The notes under the pieces are model-generated. The model saw only the letters and a list, made by a program, of their open reading frames with translations, was not told the origin of the DNA and searched no databases. This document shows, piece by piece, positions 32,896 to 44,293 of a DNA stretch of 64,000 nucleotides. Where the stretch lies: positions 1 to 64,000 of the forward strand of contig CAMUZR010000006.1 in NCBI GenBank assembly GCA_947165255.1. The letters are read 5' to 3'. Source of the DNA: an uncultured Bacteroidales bacterium (GTDB taxonomy: Bacteria; Bacteroidota; Bacteroidia; Bacteroidales; P3). Numbering within the stretch: position 1 is the stretch's first letter; the number at the start of each line of letters is the position of its first letter. A program made the position numbers and the translations under genes.

Positions 32896-35574
32896 TTATC
32901 TAGAGAATTTTACCGTATGCTTCCCTGCGGGCAGTGTCTTCTCATCCCTTGTGCCGGGGAAAAAGGTGGCCGTAGTGCCTGCGGGAATGGTTACCGAGAG
33001 TTCCTCTCCCTCTATATCTACCTCGATAGTGCCGTATGGGGTGGGCTTCGATGCCTTTACCCACCGAATATCTCCAACCGCCTGTGGGTCGATAAAGAAA
33101 TGCTTATACCCTGGCGCATTAGGGTCGGGTCTGATACCCGCCAAGGCCTGGTAGAACCAAATGCCAATGCCGTTATAGCAGTTGTGCACATGGCTGCGCT
33201 CTCCGTTCCACGACTCCCAGGTTGTGGTGGCTCCCTGTGCTATCATGTTTAGGTATCCTGGATAGTCTGGCTGGCGTAGCAGTGCGGCCATCAGCTCTGC
33301 CTGCCGCTCATCAATGGCCCATTGGGTGAAAATGGGCACTCCCACCAATCCAACCGCCATGTGCTCATGGTGCTTCCCAACCGAGATGTCAATCAGTCGG
33401 TTGCGCACTTCTTTGAAGGTGGCACTGTCAGGCGGAACGCCCACCCGCAGGGCATAAGCCAAGTCAAGCGGCGTTCCTATGGCGTAACTATGGGTTTGAG
33501 GATGGTAGAAGCGGGCATGAATGGCTTCTCTAAGCCGCGCCTGTTGCAGCTCAAACTGCACGGCCTCCTCGCCATGTCCCAGCATTCGGGCCATGGAAGC
33601 CATGTCTCCCAGGCACTCGCAAAGGAAACAATTGCTCACATGTATGGCCGACTCTCCCTGCACGTCTACCCCTTCCGGTGCAAGCCAATCGCCCAAAAAC
33701 CAAGTGTGTCGTTCATTGTCGGGCCAGGGTTGCAGGAGGCCTTTTTTTTCGTGGCCTTTCAGGTAGGACAGCCAGCGTTTCATCGGTCCATATAGCCGGC
33801 CTATCATGCGGCTGTCGCCATAGTTCAGGTATGTCCGCCAGGGTGCCTTAATGATAAAGCCGCTCCAATAAGGGCCGCCCCCTGTGCGAAAATCCGGCGC
33901 CACGTAAGCCAGCTCGCCGTCTTCTGCCACAGCGTCCTCCCATGATGTCAGCCAGTTATAATAGGTCGGTGCAACATTGTATAGGGTCTGAAGCGTGGGC
34001 GTGGAGGAATTCCCGTCGCCGCCATAACCCATTCGCTCCAAGTGTGGGCAGTCTACCATATAGCCGCTGTAGGTGAGGCAGGAGAGTGTGTATTTCACCA
34101 AGTCGTGTATTGCGTTCAGCCGTTCGTCCGAGCAAGCAAATCGGGCTCCCTCCGTAGGCTTCAGTGCGCTAAACTGTAGCGCCACCGCCCGCTCCACTTT
34201 GGCACCCGTTATGCTCACGTAGCGGAAGGCATGGTAGTGGAACTTATTGCAAAAAGTAGGTTCCGCCTTTCCGTCGGAAATGTAGCAGTCGCTCTCGCCT
34301 TGTGGGGCAAACAAATCGCCTGGCGCTCGGTGGTCGGCATATTCCATCGTGGCTTTTCCGTTTTGGGGCATGGGTTTGAATCGTATGTCCAACCAGCCAG
34401 TTATCACCCGTCCAAAATCCAACAGCGTCGTACCATCGGCCAGCTCCGTTTGGTTCTGAGGCTTCAGGGTGTCTACGATAACGTTCCCTTCATATTGTTG
34501 CGGCGAACATTTTATGCCGCTTACAGCCATTTCCTCAGCCCTTTGCCAGCGCGGTTTGCGGCGGGCATCCAAACACTCGCCGCCAAACTGCAGCGGTTGC
34601 CAGCTTCCGGTGTAGCTATAGGGGCTTTCTGTGGTCTGCCATCTGCGGTCGGTTTGCAGCAATGTGTGCCATCTGCCGTCAACCAGTTCACACACCTCGG
34701 CCTGCACAAGGGCTTCTGTACCGTACACCCTTCCCCAGCCTTGGCCCACACATATCACTATCTCGTTGCGTCCTCGCTGCACGTATGGGGTAATGTCGTA
34801 GGTGACGGTCAGCGAGCACCGATTCAGTTGCGATACTGCTGGTTGCAACACTTTGTCCCCCACACGCTTCCCGTTGATATAAATCTCATGGTAGCCAAGG
34901 GAGTTGACGTGCAGCATCATCAGTCGCCCACCGCTACATCGGAAGCATCGTCTGAACATTGGTGTTGTCGCCATACCCGTTTCCAACTTACATCCAATGT
35001 ATTTCGCAGTTAGCCCCGACAGCGGCCCCACGGCAAAACGCGCCGTCTCACTCCATTCGGTTGCTTCGCCCTTCTCGTTCCATGTGCGCACCCGCCAGTA
35101 ACACACCTGTCTGTCCTCCAACTTTTTGCCGCCGTATGGCACCATCACCTGTTGCTCCGACTCTACGCGCCCGCTGCGCCACAGGTCGGCCGCACCCCTT
35201 TGCAGGGCAGCCCTGTCCGTACTTACCTCTATTTCGTAGGCGCTCTGCCGTTGCCCATTGTGCGTCAATTGGTTCTGCCAACTGAAAGCGGGTCGTAGGC
35301 TCTCTATGCCCAGCGGGCGGCTCATGCCTTCCACTCGCAGGTCGTGAACTTGGGCGCCAACCTGTAGCGAGATGAGCATAAATAGCAGAGCAACAGCGGA
35401 TTTTATCCTGCCTCCACACGCGTGGGTTACACATTGTTCAGGTTTTCTTTTCGTATTACTGCTGCCCCAAGACAGGTAGGTATCGGCACACCCAGCGCTG
35501 TGCAAGGAGGCTGTAGTCCTATCAGTCAAACGCCCGAAACTATATGCAAAGTGTTTAAAATCTGTTAGATTCAT
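32896..35574 (-). CDS. GH78 alpha-L-rhamnosidase
   Basis: The 892-residue protein matches bacterial GH78. N-terminal beta domains (HDLRVEGMSRPLGIESLRPAFSWQ, YINGKRVGDKVLQP) precede the (alpha/alpha)6 catalytic barrel with CPHLERMGYGGDG and the acidic GATTTWESW. It removes terminal rhamnose from plant or bacterial glycans. The signal-peptide-like helix (SAVALLFMLISLQVGAQ) is about 57 residues inside the longest frame. A -7 box at 35601-35608 supports the far upstream start, so the leader is either unusually long or mis-started. It is followed by the SGNH protein. Confidence 0.88.
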   Translation of the reverse strand: MNLTDFKHFAYSFGRLTDRTTASLHSAGCADTYLSWGSSNTKRKPEQCVTHACGGRIKSAVALLFMLISLQVGAQVHDLRVEGMSRPLGIESLRPAFSWQNQLTHNGQRQSAYEIEVSTDRAALQRGAADLWRSGRVESEQQVMVPYGGKKLEDRQVCYWRVRTWNEKGEATEWSETARFAVGPLSGLTAKYIGCKLETGMATTPMFRRCFRCSGGRLMMLHVNSLGYHEIYINGKRVGDKVLQPAVSQLNRCSLTVTYDITPYVQRGRNEIVICVGQGWGRVYGTEALVQAEVCELVDGRWHTLLQTDRRWQTTESPYSYTGSWQPLQFGGECLDARRKPRWQRAEEMAVSGIKCSPQQYEGNVIVDTLKPQNQTELADGTTLLDFGRVITGWLDIRFKPMPQNGKATMEYADHRAPGDLFAPQGESDCYISDGKAEPTFCNKFHYHAFRYVSITGAKVERAVALQFSALKPTEGARFACSDERLNAIHDLVKYTLSCLTYSGYMVDCPHLERMGYGGDGNSSTPTLQTLYNVAPTYYNWLTSWEDAVAEDGELAYVAPDFRTGGGPYWSGFIIKAPWRTYLNYGDSRMIGRLYGPMKRWLSYLKGHEKKGLLQPWPDNERHTWFLGDWLAPEGVDVQGESAIHVSNCFLCECLGDMASMARMLGHGEEAVQFELQQARLREAIHARFYHPQTHSYAIGTPLDLAYALRVGVPPDSATFKEVRNRLIDISVGKHHEHMAVGLVGVPIFTQWAIDERQAELMAALLRQPDYPGYLNMIAQGATTTWESWNGERSHVHNCYNGIGIWFYQALAGIRPDPNAPGYKHFFIDPQAVGDIRWVKASKPTPYGTIEVDIEGEELSVTIPAGTTATFFPGTRDEKTLPAGKHTVKFSR

Positions 35575-35600
35575 CTGCTTTTCAAAAATAAGCCACTATG

Positions 35601-35608
35601 CAAATATA
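35601..35608 (-). promoter_or_regulatory. -7 box of the GH78 gene
   Basis: The minus strand reads GTATATTTGC about 27 nt before the start codon at 35574. Confidence 0.5.
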
Positions 35609-35733
35609 CGCATTTTTTTCATAATTAGCGCATACTGTCGTCTTATTTTCCGATTCTATAAAGTTTCTTCAGCCAATTCCATTCAAATCCCATAACGCCA
35701 ATTGAAAAAAGTTCTTTTGCCGCCAAAAATTCG

Positions 35734-35741
35734 TATTTTTG
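35734..35741 (+). promoter_or_regulatory. -7 box (TATTTTTG) of the flavin-reductase-like gene
   Basis: TATTTTTG is followed by about 65 nt of AT-rich leader before the ATG at 35807. A TTTG lies at 35716-35719 but with only 14 nt spacing. Confidence 0.45.
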
Positions 35742-35806
35742 TCGCTCCGATTATAGCCACAAATATTAAAAAATACAACATTCAAGTATAAATAAAATAG
35801 ATAGTT

Positions 35807-36415
35807 ATGAGCAAATTCACCACCCTTCTGATTGCTGCTTCCATGGCACTCCTTTTCGTCCAGTGCAGCCCCAAAGAGGAGTCAAAACAAGAATCCGACA
35901 TGAACACAGAACTAAAACCTTTCGACGTACAACAGGATTTTGCCGACAACGGCTTCACCTATTTTACCAAAAATCTTATCCTTTGCGTTGGCGACAGTAC
36001 CGAAAGCAATGCCATGACCATTGGCTGGGGCGCCATCGGCAATTATTTGGGCCACGACCGCCCTGCCGTTACCGTTTATGTGGCTCCAGGCCGTTACACC
36101 TACGAGTTTCTTGAACGCCATCAGCGTTTCACCATCATGGAATTCGACGACCCCAAGGTATGGCAGTATATGGGCAAATACAGCGGCCGCGATGGCGACA
36201 AAGCCGCCGCGCTGGGGTTGCATGTGGCCTACACCGAACACGGAACCCCTTATTATACCGAAGCCAAAAGCGTCATCGAGTGCGAAATCATGACTGCTTG
36301 GCATCAGACCGCCGAAGATTTCCGCAACCAAACTCCCAAAGTCTGGTATGACGGCTTCGAGGCAGGCATTCATGCCGTCTATGTGGGCGAAGTCATCGGC
36401 GCCTGGAAGCGCTAG
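35807..36415 (+). CDS. exported flavin-reductase-like lipoprotein
   Basis: The 202-residue protein has a lipoprotein signal (lipobox FVQC, Cys 20) followed by a flavin reductase-like FMN-binding split barrel: NAMTIGWGAIGNYLGHDRPAVTVYVAPGRYTYEFLERHQRFTI contains the typical split-barrel opening. It ends with VIGAWKR. Relatives in Bacteroidetes are normally cytosolic; here the fold is placed on a lipid anchor. It could transfer electrons to an exported acceptor through bound flavin; this is inference. It stands alone between GH78 and GH97 genes. Confidence 0.78.
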   Translation: MSKFTTLLIAASMALLFVQCSPKEESKQESDMNTELKPFDVQQDFADNGFTYFTKNLILCVGDSTESNAMTIGWGAIGNYLGHDRPAVTVYVAPGRYTYEFLERHQRFTIMEFDDPKVWQYMGKYSGRDGDKAAALGLHVAYTEHGTPYYTEAKSVIECEIMTAWHQTAEDFRNQTPKVWYDGFEAGIHAVYVGEVIGAWKR

Positions 36416-36484
36416 TCCCTTTCGGTCCCCAGCCTGCCCCCTTTTTCAGAATTTGGCACAGCGTCTGACTGTGCCGTGGCTGCG

Positions 36485-38863
<2,379 letters not shown>

Positions 38864-38887
38864 TTAGTTCTTGCTTTTTTCGAAATG

Positions 38888-38895
38888 CAAATATA
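38888..38895 (-). promoter_or_regulatory. -7 box of the GH97 gene
   Basis: The minus strand reads GTATATTTGC about 37 nt before the start at 38851. The direct repeats at 38911-38952 lie just upstream, in the -25 to -65 region. Confidence 0.5.
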
Positions 38896-38910
38896 CATTT
38901 TTTTTACATA

Positions 38911-38952
38911 ATACGCCCATTTGCAGCTCAAAATATGCCCATTTGCAGCTCA
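38911..38952. repeat. two direct repeats of GCCCATTTGCAGCTCA, period 22 nt
   Basis: The 16-mer occurs at 38915-38930 and 38937-38952, two helical turns apart, immediately upstream of the GH97 -7 box. The spacing suits a regulator binding one face of the DNA. Confidence 0.7.
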
Positions 38953-39386
38953 CTTTTTCTCTAGGCGGAACCCCGCTGGATTCGTCCGGCCGGTGATTTC
39001 CCTTGAATGTCACGCTCCTTACTTTTCATGGCGCACCCGTTTTTGCATCCAGGTGCTCTTCATCCTCCGCCATTTCGTCTATATATCGTCTATATATCTT
39101 CGTTATATCGCCTATATTTCTTCGTTCTAAGAGTGGGGAAATAGTGGAGGTGTAACGCCTATATGACGTAATTTTAGCGAGTTGTGGGTGAGGGAAGAGT
39201 GTCTGGGCTGGCGTGGTTGTTGGGATTTTTTTGGCTGAAGTGCTAATAGAGAACTATTTACAGACGGACAAGTTTTGTTTCCTTTGAGGCTCCTTTCCAT
39301 CGAGCGGTACCTTGGGCGGAGGGGCTGGAAGATGAATGCCTGCGGTTTATTCGGCAGGAGGCTGTTTAAATGTGGTTTTTTTTGTG
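38953..39386. other. intergenic region between GH97 and the U32 gene
   Basis: No convincing gene. There are tandem copies of CGTCTATATAT at 39076-39086 and 39087-39097, and CTTCGTT at 39098-39104 and 39119-39125, forming a degenerate simple-repeat patch. I see no RNA gene. Confidence 0.4.
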
Positions 39387-39394
39387 TATTTTTG
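39387..39394 (+). promoter_or_regulatory. -7 box (TATTTTTG) of the U32 gene
   Basis: TATTTTTGC is about 80 nt before the ATG at 39475. The TTTA at 39365-39368 is a weak -33 candidate (18 nt). Confidence 0.5.
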
Positions 39395-39474
39395 CAAGGC
39401 GAAGTATTAATATGAGGGCGGTGTGGTGTGGGGTGTTTCCCATTGATTGTCACCGTTCTTGGAGAATTATTGTA

Positions 39475-40731
39475 ATGAACCAGAAGATTGAAATCATGGC
39501 TCCGGTGGGGAGCTACGAGAGCCTCAGTGCTGCCATTCAGGCGGGAGCCGACGCCATTTATTTCGGTGTGGGACAGTTGAACATGCGGTCGCGCTCGGCG
39601 GCCAACTTCGACTTGGAGGATTTGTCCAAAATTTGCCAAATTTGTCGCGAGCACGGCATACGCTCCTACCTTACGGTCAACACTATCATTTACAACGAGG
39701 AGATTGAGCAGATGCATGCGCTGGTGCAGGCGGCCAAGGCGGCCGGGGTCAGCGCCATCATTGCTTCCGACATGGCCGTGATTACCTACGCCAACAGCAT
39801 TGGGGTGGAGGTGCATATTTCCACGCAATGCAATATCTCCAATGTGGAGGCGGTGCGCTTCTTTGCCCAGTTTGCCGACGTGGTGGTTACCGCGCGCGAG
39901 CTGCCGCTGAAGCAGGTGGCCGAGATTACGCAGTTCATCCGCGACAACGACATCCGCGGACCGAAAGGGGAGCTGGTGCAGGTGGAGGTGTTTGCCCACG
40001 GGGCACTCTGCATGAGCGTGAGCGGCAAGTGCTACCTCAGTTTGGATGAGTACAACTACAGCGCCAACCGCGGGGCATGCCTGCAGCTTTGCCGCCGCAA
40101 ATATTTGGTCAAGGACGTGGAGTCGGATACTGAGCTGGTGGTGGACGGCAAGTATATCATGTCGCCGAAGGACCTCTGCACCATTGGCTTTCTCGACAAG
40201 GTGGTGAAGGCCGGGGTGCGGGTGCTGAAGATTGAGGGCCGCGGCCGTTCGGCCGACTACGTGAAGGTGGTGGTGGAGTGCTATCGCGAGGCGTTGGATG
40301 CCATTGCCAACGGCACCTATACACAGGAACGCATTGCCGAGTGGACCGCGAGGCTGGCCACGGTGTTCAACCGCGGCTTTTGGGATGGCTACTATCTGGG
40401 TCGCAAGATGGGCGAGTGGAGTGAGCGCTACGGTTCGCAGGCCACCGAGAATAAGGTCTTCCTGGGCAAGGTGACGAATTATTACAACCGCCCGCAAGTG
40501 GCCGAGATGAAGATTGAAACCGCGGAACGCCTGCGTGTGGGTGAAGACTTGATGGTGATAGGGCAGACGACGGGCGTCTACCGCGCCACGGTGGAGGAGC
40601 TGCGGCTGGGCGACACTGCACGGCCGGTGGCCGAAGTGGGGCAGGGCGATGTGTTCAGTGTGAAGACCACCCAGTTGCTCCACAGGGGCGACAAGCTCTA
40701 TCGCGTGGACCGCGTGGTGGAGGAGTATTAG
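39475..40731 (+). CDS. U32 family protein (probable tRNA hydroxylation type)
   Basis: I start at MNQKIEIMAPVGSYESL, preceded by GGAGA. The 418-residue protein has the U32 TIM-barrel start and the family signature EVFAHGALCMSVSGKCYLS, with further cysteines in NRGACLQLCRRKY, giving the four-Cys set typical of the iron-sulfur U32 proteins. Relatives such as TrhP and RlhA hydroxylate tRNA or rRNA in a prephenate-dependent way; no protease activity need be assumed. It is followed after 36 nt by thrE, radA and the TSCPD gene, likely one operon. Confidence 0.88.
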   Translation: MNQKIEIMAPVGSYESLSAAIQAGADAIYFGVGQLNMRSRSAANFDLEDLSKICQICREHGIRSYLTVNTIIYNEEIEQMHALVQAAKAAGVSAIIASDMAVITYANSIGVEVHISTQCNISNVEAVRFFAQFADVVVTARELPLKQVAEITQFIRDNDIRGPKGELVQVEVFAHGALCMSVSGKCYLSLDEYNYSANRGACLQLCRRKYLVKDVESDTELVVDGKYIMSPKDLCTIGFLDKVVKAGVRVLKIEGRGRSADYVKVVVECYREALDAIANGTYTQERIAEWTARLATVFNRGFWDGYYLGRKMGEWSERYGSQATENKVFLGKVTNYYNRPQVAEMKIETAERLRVGEDLMVIGQTTGVYRATVEELRLGDTARPVAEVGQGDVFSVKTTQLLHRGDKLYRVDRVVEEY

Positions 40732-40767
40732 CTTTCTTGTGCTGAATCGGCTGGAAAGGAGTGATAT

Positions 40768-42012
40768 ATGACAACAGAACAGGAGAGAGCATTGCAATTG
40801 GCTACGGAAGCGGGACACATTTTGTTGGAAAACGGGGCTGAAATCAGCCGCGTGGAGGAGACGATGACCCGCATTGCCTCGGCTTACGGCGTGGAGGACG
40901 AGAGTTTCTTCGTGCTGAGCAATGGCATCATCGCTACGGGTCAACACTATGCCCGGGCTGAGTTTATTCCGATCAAAGGGACTCAGTTGGCGCGGGTGGT
41001 GGAGGTGAACCAGTTGAGCCGAGACGTGTGCGACGGCAATTGTTCGTTGGACCAGCTGGCCTCGCGATTGGAGGCAATACGCCACAGCGCGGCAAAGCCT
41101 TGGTGGGAATTGCTGTTGGGCATAACGGTGGGTGTGTCGGCGTTCACTCTGCTCTTTGGCGGCAGCCTGACGGATGCGTCTATTACCTTTGTCGTTGGTA
41201 TGCTGTTGGGAAGTTTTATGACTTTCTTGATGCCCCACATGTCGCGTTTTTTTGGCAATGTGGTGGGCGGCCTGTTGAGCGGCCTGCTTTGCATCGTTGC
41301 CTCACGGTTGGGCCTGGGCGAACATTTGCCTAATATGATTATAGGCACTATTATTGCCTTGGTGCCTGGGGTGCCGTTTACCAACGGCATTCGCGACATT
41401 GCCCATGAGGACTATATCGCCGGTGCCACCCGTATGCTGGACGCCTTTATGGTCTTTTTGTGTATTGCCTTGGGTGTGTGCGTGGCTTTTATCATCGACA
41501 GTCGGCTGCATCAGGGGTTGCTTCAGTTGGGCGCGCCCATGGTGGATGAGTTTGCTGCCGGGTGGGCTATACAGCTGCCTGCGGCATTGCTGGGCACTGT
41601 CGGATTCTCTGTTCTGTTTGGGGCTCCGCGCCGCTATTATGTGGGCTGCGGCCTCTGCGGCATGGCGGGGTGGGCTTTGTTCCTGCTGCTCAATGGCGAC
41701 ATGCGGGTGGCGCTGTTCCATTTCTCGCCTGCCGAATCGGCTCTGTTTGCCGCTATGCTGGTGGCAGTATTGTCGCAGTTGATGGCACAGAGGTGGCACT
41801 GCCCCACGACATTATACCTTATTTGCGGCATCATCCCATTGGTGCCGGGCGGAGCTATCTTTTGGACAGCCTATTATATGGTGGCCAGCCGGTTGGGCAT
41901 GGCGGCCGCAACGGGATTTGTGGCCATTAAGGTGACCATTGCCATTGCGGTGGGCATCATTTTGGCGGGAGGCATAATGAGAATTGTTAATTCTTTAAGG
42001 AAACGAGTTTAA
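40768..42012 (+). CDS. threonine/serine exporter ThrE family protein
   Basis: The 414-residue protein joins both ThrE halves. The N-terminal soluble part (TEAGHILLENGAEISRVEETM) is followed by about ten membrane helices including LIPGVPFTNG-like LVPGVPFTNGIRDI and a second LVPGGAIFWTAYYM. This is the fused form known from Actinobacteria and some Bacteroidetes. It would export small amino acids or dicarboxylates. It sits between the U32 gene and radA (14 nt). Confidence 0.9.
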   Translation: MTTEQERALQLATEAGHILLENGAEISRVEETMTRIASAYGVEDESFFVLSNGIIATGQHYARAEFIPIKGTQLARVVEVNQLSRDVCDGNCSLDQLASRLEAIRHSAAKPWWELLLGITVGVSAFTLLFGGSLTDASITFVVGMLLGSFMTFLMPHMSRFFGNVVGGLLSGLLCIVASRLGLGEHLPNMIIGTIIALVPGVPFTNGIRDIAHEDYIAGATRMLDAFMVFLCIALGVCVAFIIDSRLHQGLLQLGAPMVDEFAAGWAIQLPAALLGTVGFSVLFGAPRRYYVGCGLCGMAGWALFLLLNGDMRVALFHFSPAESALFAAMLVAVLSQLMAQRWHCPTTLYLICGIIPLVPGGAIFWTAYYMVASRLGMAAATGFVAIKVTIAIAVGIILAGGIMRIVNSLRKRV

Positions 42013-42025
42013 GCATAGACGTTAA

Positions 42026-43408
42026 ATGGCAAAGGCTAGGACATATTATTTTTGCCGCGAGTGTGGCTACCAGAGCAGTAGCTGGTTGGGCAAATGCCCC
42101 GCTTGTGGCAAGTGGAATACTTTTGACGAGGAGGTGGTGCAGAAAGAGACTGCAGGAGGCAAGCAGAAGGCTAAGGGCAGCACGAGTGCCCCAAAACTTA
42201 TTCAGCAGGTGACCTACAGCGAAACGCTGCGTATGCCTACCCACTGCGCAGAGTTCGACCGGGTACTGGGCGGCGGCATCGTGCCAGGGTCGTTGCTGTT
42301 GATTGGCGGAGAGCCGGGCATTGGCAAGAGCACATTGCTGTTGCAGACGGCGCTGGCTATTAGGGACCGCAAGATTCTCTACGTGAGCGGCGAGGAGAGT
42401 GAGGAGCAGATAAAGATGAGGGCTGACCGTGTGGGAACTGCACCGGTGAGCGACCCTGCTGACGGGGCGGGTTGCTACGTGGTGAGTGAGACTTCGATGG
42501 AACGCATTTTTGAACATATAGAGGCCGTGCAGCCTGAATTGGTGATTGTCGACTCCATTCAAACGGTGAATACAGAAGCCATTGAGTCTGGCAGCGGCAG
42601 CATTTCGCAGATAAGGGAGTGTACCACGCAGTTCCAGCGCTATGCCAAGGAAAGTGGGGTGCCGGTGCTGCTGGTGGGCCATATCACCAAGGACGGTACG
42701 CTGGCCGGCCCCAAGGTGATGGAGCACATTGTGGATGCAGTGCTGCAGTTCGAGGGCGACCGCAATTACGGTTTCCGCATCCTGCGGGCGTTGAAGAACC
42801 GCTTCGGTTCTACGGCTGAGATTGGCATTTTCGAGATGCGTGGCAGCGGCCTCTGCGAGGTGTCCAACCCATCGGAATTGCTTTTGGCACACCGCGATGA
42901 GGAGTTGAGCGGAGCCGCCGTGGCTGCCACGTTGGAGGGGGTGCGCCCGATGTTTATAGAGGTGCAGTCGCTGGTGAGCAGTGCCGTTTATGGTACCCCG
43001 CAGCGCAATGCCAACGGGTTTGATATGAGGCGCATGAGTATGCTGCTGGCCGTACTGGAAAAACGATGTGGATTTAAATTGGGTGCAAAAGATGTCTTCC
43101 TGAATATGGCGGGCGGAATGCGCGTGAACGACCCGGCCATGGATTTGGCTGTGGCTTGCAGTATTCTCTCCAGTAATGTCGATATGCCTATTTCGCCCCG
43201 CTTTTGCTTTGCTGCCGAACTGGGTCTCAGCGGCGAGGTGCGCCCCGTGAGCCGGGTGGAGCAGCGCATCAGCGAGGCCGCCCGCTTGGGGTTTGAAAAG
43301 ATTTTTGTTTCTAAATACGATGCCAAATCGGTTGACCGTTCACATTATCACATTCAGATTGTGCCAGTGAGCGTTATTGAAGAGGCTTTTAGAGAATTAT
43401 TTGCATGA
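42026..43408 (+). CDS. radA: DNA repair protein RadA
   Basis: RadA drives branch migration in recombination. The 460-residue protein has the N-terminal four-Cys zinc finger (FCRECGYQSSSWLGKCPACGKW), the RecA-like core with GGEPGIGKST, the KNRFG motif (LKNRFGST) and a C-terminal Lon-like domain (GMRVNDPAMDLAVACSILSS). The length is normal. The stop overlaps the next start (ATGA). Confidence 0.97.
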   Translation: MAKARTYYFCRECGYQSSSWLGKCPACGKWNTFDEEVVQKETAGGKQKAKGSTSAPKLIQQVTYSETLRMPTHCAEFDRVLGGGIVPGSLLLIGGEPGIGKSTLLLQTALAIRDRKILYVSGEESEEQIKMRADRVGTAPVSDPADGAGCYVVSETSMERIFEHIEAVQPELVIVDSIQTVNTEAIESGSGSISQIRECTTQFQRYAKESGVPVLLVGHITKDGTLAGPKVMEHIVDAVLQFEGDRNYGFRILRALKNRFGSTAEIGIFEMRGSGLCEVSNPSELLLAHRDEELSGAAVAATLEGVRPMFIEVQSLVSSAVYGTPQRNANGFDMRRMSMLLAVLEKRCGFKLGAKDVFLNMAGGMRVNDPAMDLAVACSILSSNVDMPISPRFCFAAELGLSGEVRPVSRVEQRISEAARLGFEKIFVSKYDAKSVDRSHYHIQIVPVSVIEEAFRELFA

Positions 43409-43662
43409 CTATGAAACACCATACTTATTTTACCGAAGGCACTTGTAGTGCTGTGATTGAGTTTGATATTGCTGACGATAACACACTCCACAATGTTCAT
43501 TTTGTGGGCGGTTGCAACGGTAACCTACAGGGTATTGGAAAACTTGTGGAGGGAATGGATGCACATGCCGTGGTTGACCGCTTAGAAGGCATACGCTGTG
43601 GATTTAAAGATACTTCTTGCCCCGACCAACTCACACGTGCTATTAGAGAAGTGATAGGATAA
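43405..43662 (+). CDS. TSCPD-domain protein
   Basis: An 85-residue protein with the eponymous TSCPDQLTRAI near its end and VHFVGGCNGNLQGIGKLVEGM in the middle. The TSCPD domain also occurs at the end of some ribonucleotide reductases. Stand-alone members are uncharacterised. It overlaps radA by 4 nt, so is translated with it. Confidence 0.85.
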   Translation: MTMKHHTYFTEGTCSAVIEFDIADDNTLHNVHFVGGCNGNLQGIGKLVEGMDAHAVVDRLEGIRCGFKDTSCPDQLTRAIREVIG

Positions 43663-43730
43663 GGGTCAGGGGCAGATGCTGCTGAGTGTCAATTGGCCAG
43701 GTTTTACCACCCATTAATATTATTCCATAC

Positions 43731-44228
43731 ATGCCACTCACTCCCGATCAGCGGCGACGATGCATGCAAGCCAATCGTAGTACCGGCACCAAGCCCGAAA
43801 GGATGCTGGCGCGAGAGTTGTGGCACAGGGGCTACCGTTACCGTAAGAATGTCAGAGGCATCCCCGGAACACCCGATATTTGTTTTAAAAATAGGAAGGT
43901 GGCGATTTTTGTGGACGGCGATTTCTGGCATGGGCGCGATTGGCTGCATACGCGGCAGCGGATTAAGAGCAATCGGGAATTCTGGTATGCCAAGATTGAG
44001 CGCAATATGGCCCGCGACCTTCGAACCAACCAGCGGCTGCAAGCCCGTGGCTGGAAGGTGTTGCGCTTTTGGGCAAGCGATGTGGTGAAACACTTGTCAG
44101 ATTGTGCAGACAGGGTGGAGGAGGTGCTCCGTGAGGAACAGATAAGGCATTTGCACCGTGTTTATCAGTATGATACTCAATACGACACTCTCGACATTGC
44201 TGCCGAAGAGGAGTTGGAGGGTTTTTAA
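43731..44228 (+). CDS. vsr: very short patch repair endonuclease Vsr
   Basis: The start MPLTPDQRRRCMQANRS fits the family. Visible motifs are STGTKPERMLARELWHRGYRYRKN, GIPGTPDICFKNRKVAIFVDGDFWHG and NREFWYAKIERN; these contain the catalytic Asp (in TPDI), the WHG motif and metal residues. At 165 residues it is slightly longer than E. coli Vsr. Vsr nicks T:G mismatches arising from 5-methylcytosine deamination. No Dcm-type methylase is visible in the window, so the partner must be elsewhere or lost. Confidence 0.92.
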   Translation: MPLTPDQRRRCMQANRSTGTKPERMLARELWHRGYRYRKNVRGIPGTPDICFKNRKVAIFVDGDFWHGRDWLHTRQRIKSNREFWYAKIERNMARDLRTNQRLQARGWKVLRFWASDVVKHLSDCADRVEEVLREEQIRHLHRVYQYDTQYDTLDIAAEEELEGF

Positions 44229-44293
44229 ATGCAGGGTTCTGAATGGCGTTGCAATTCTGAATTTAAGCTATTCGGTTATGGCTTGGCTTTCTT

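Noticed and set aside
39127..41238. 703-codon open frame on the minus strand
   Set aside because: It lies antisense to the U32 and thrE genes, reads as low-complexity His/Leu/Arg-rich protein without a domain, and both sense genes have clear family motifs.
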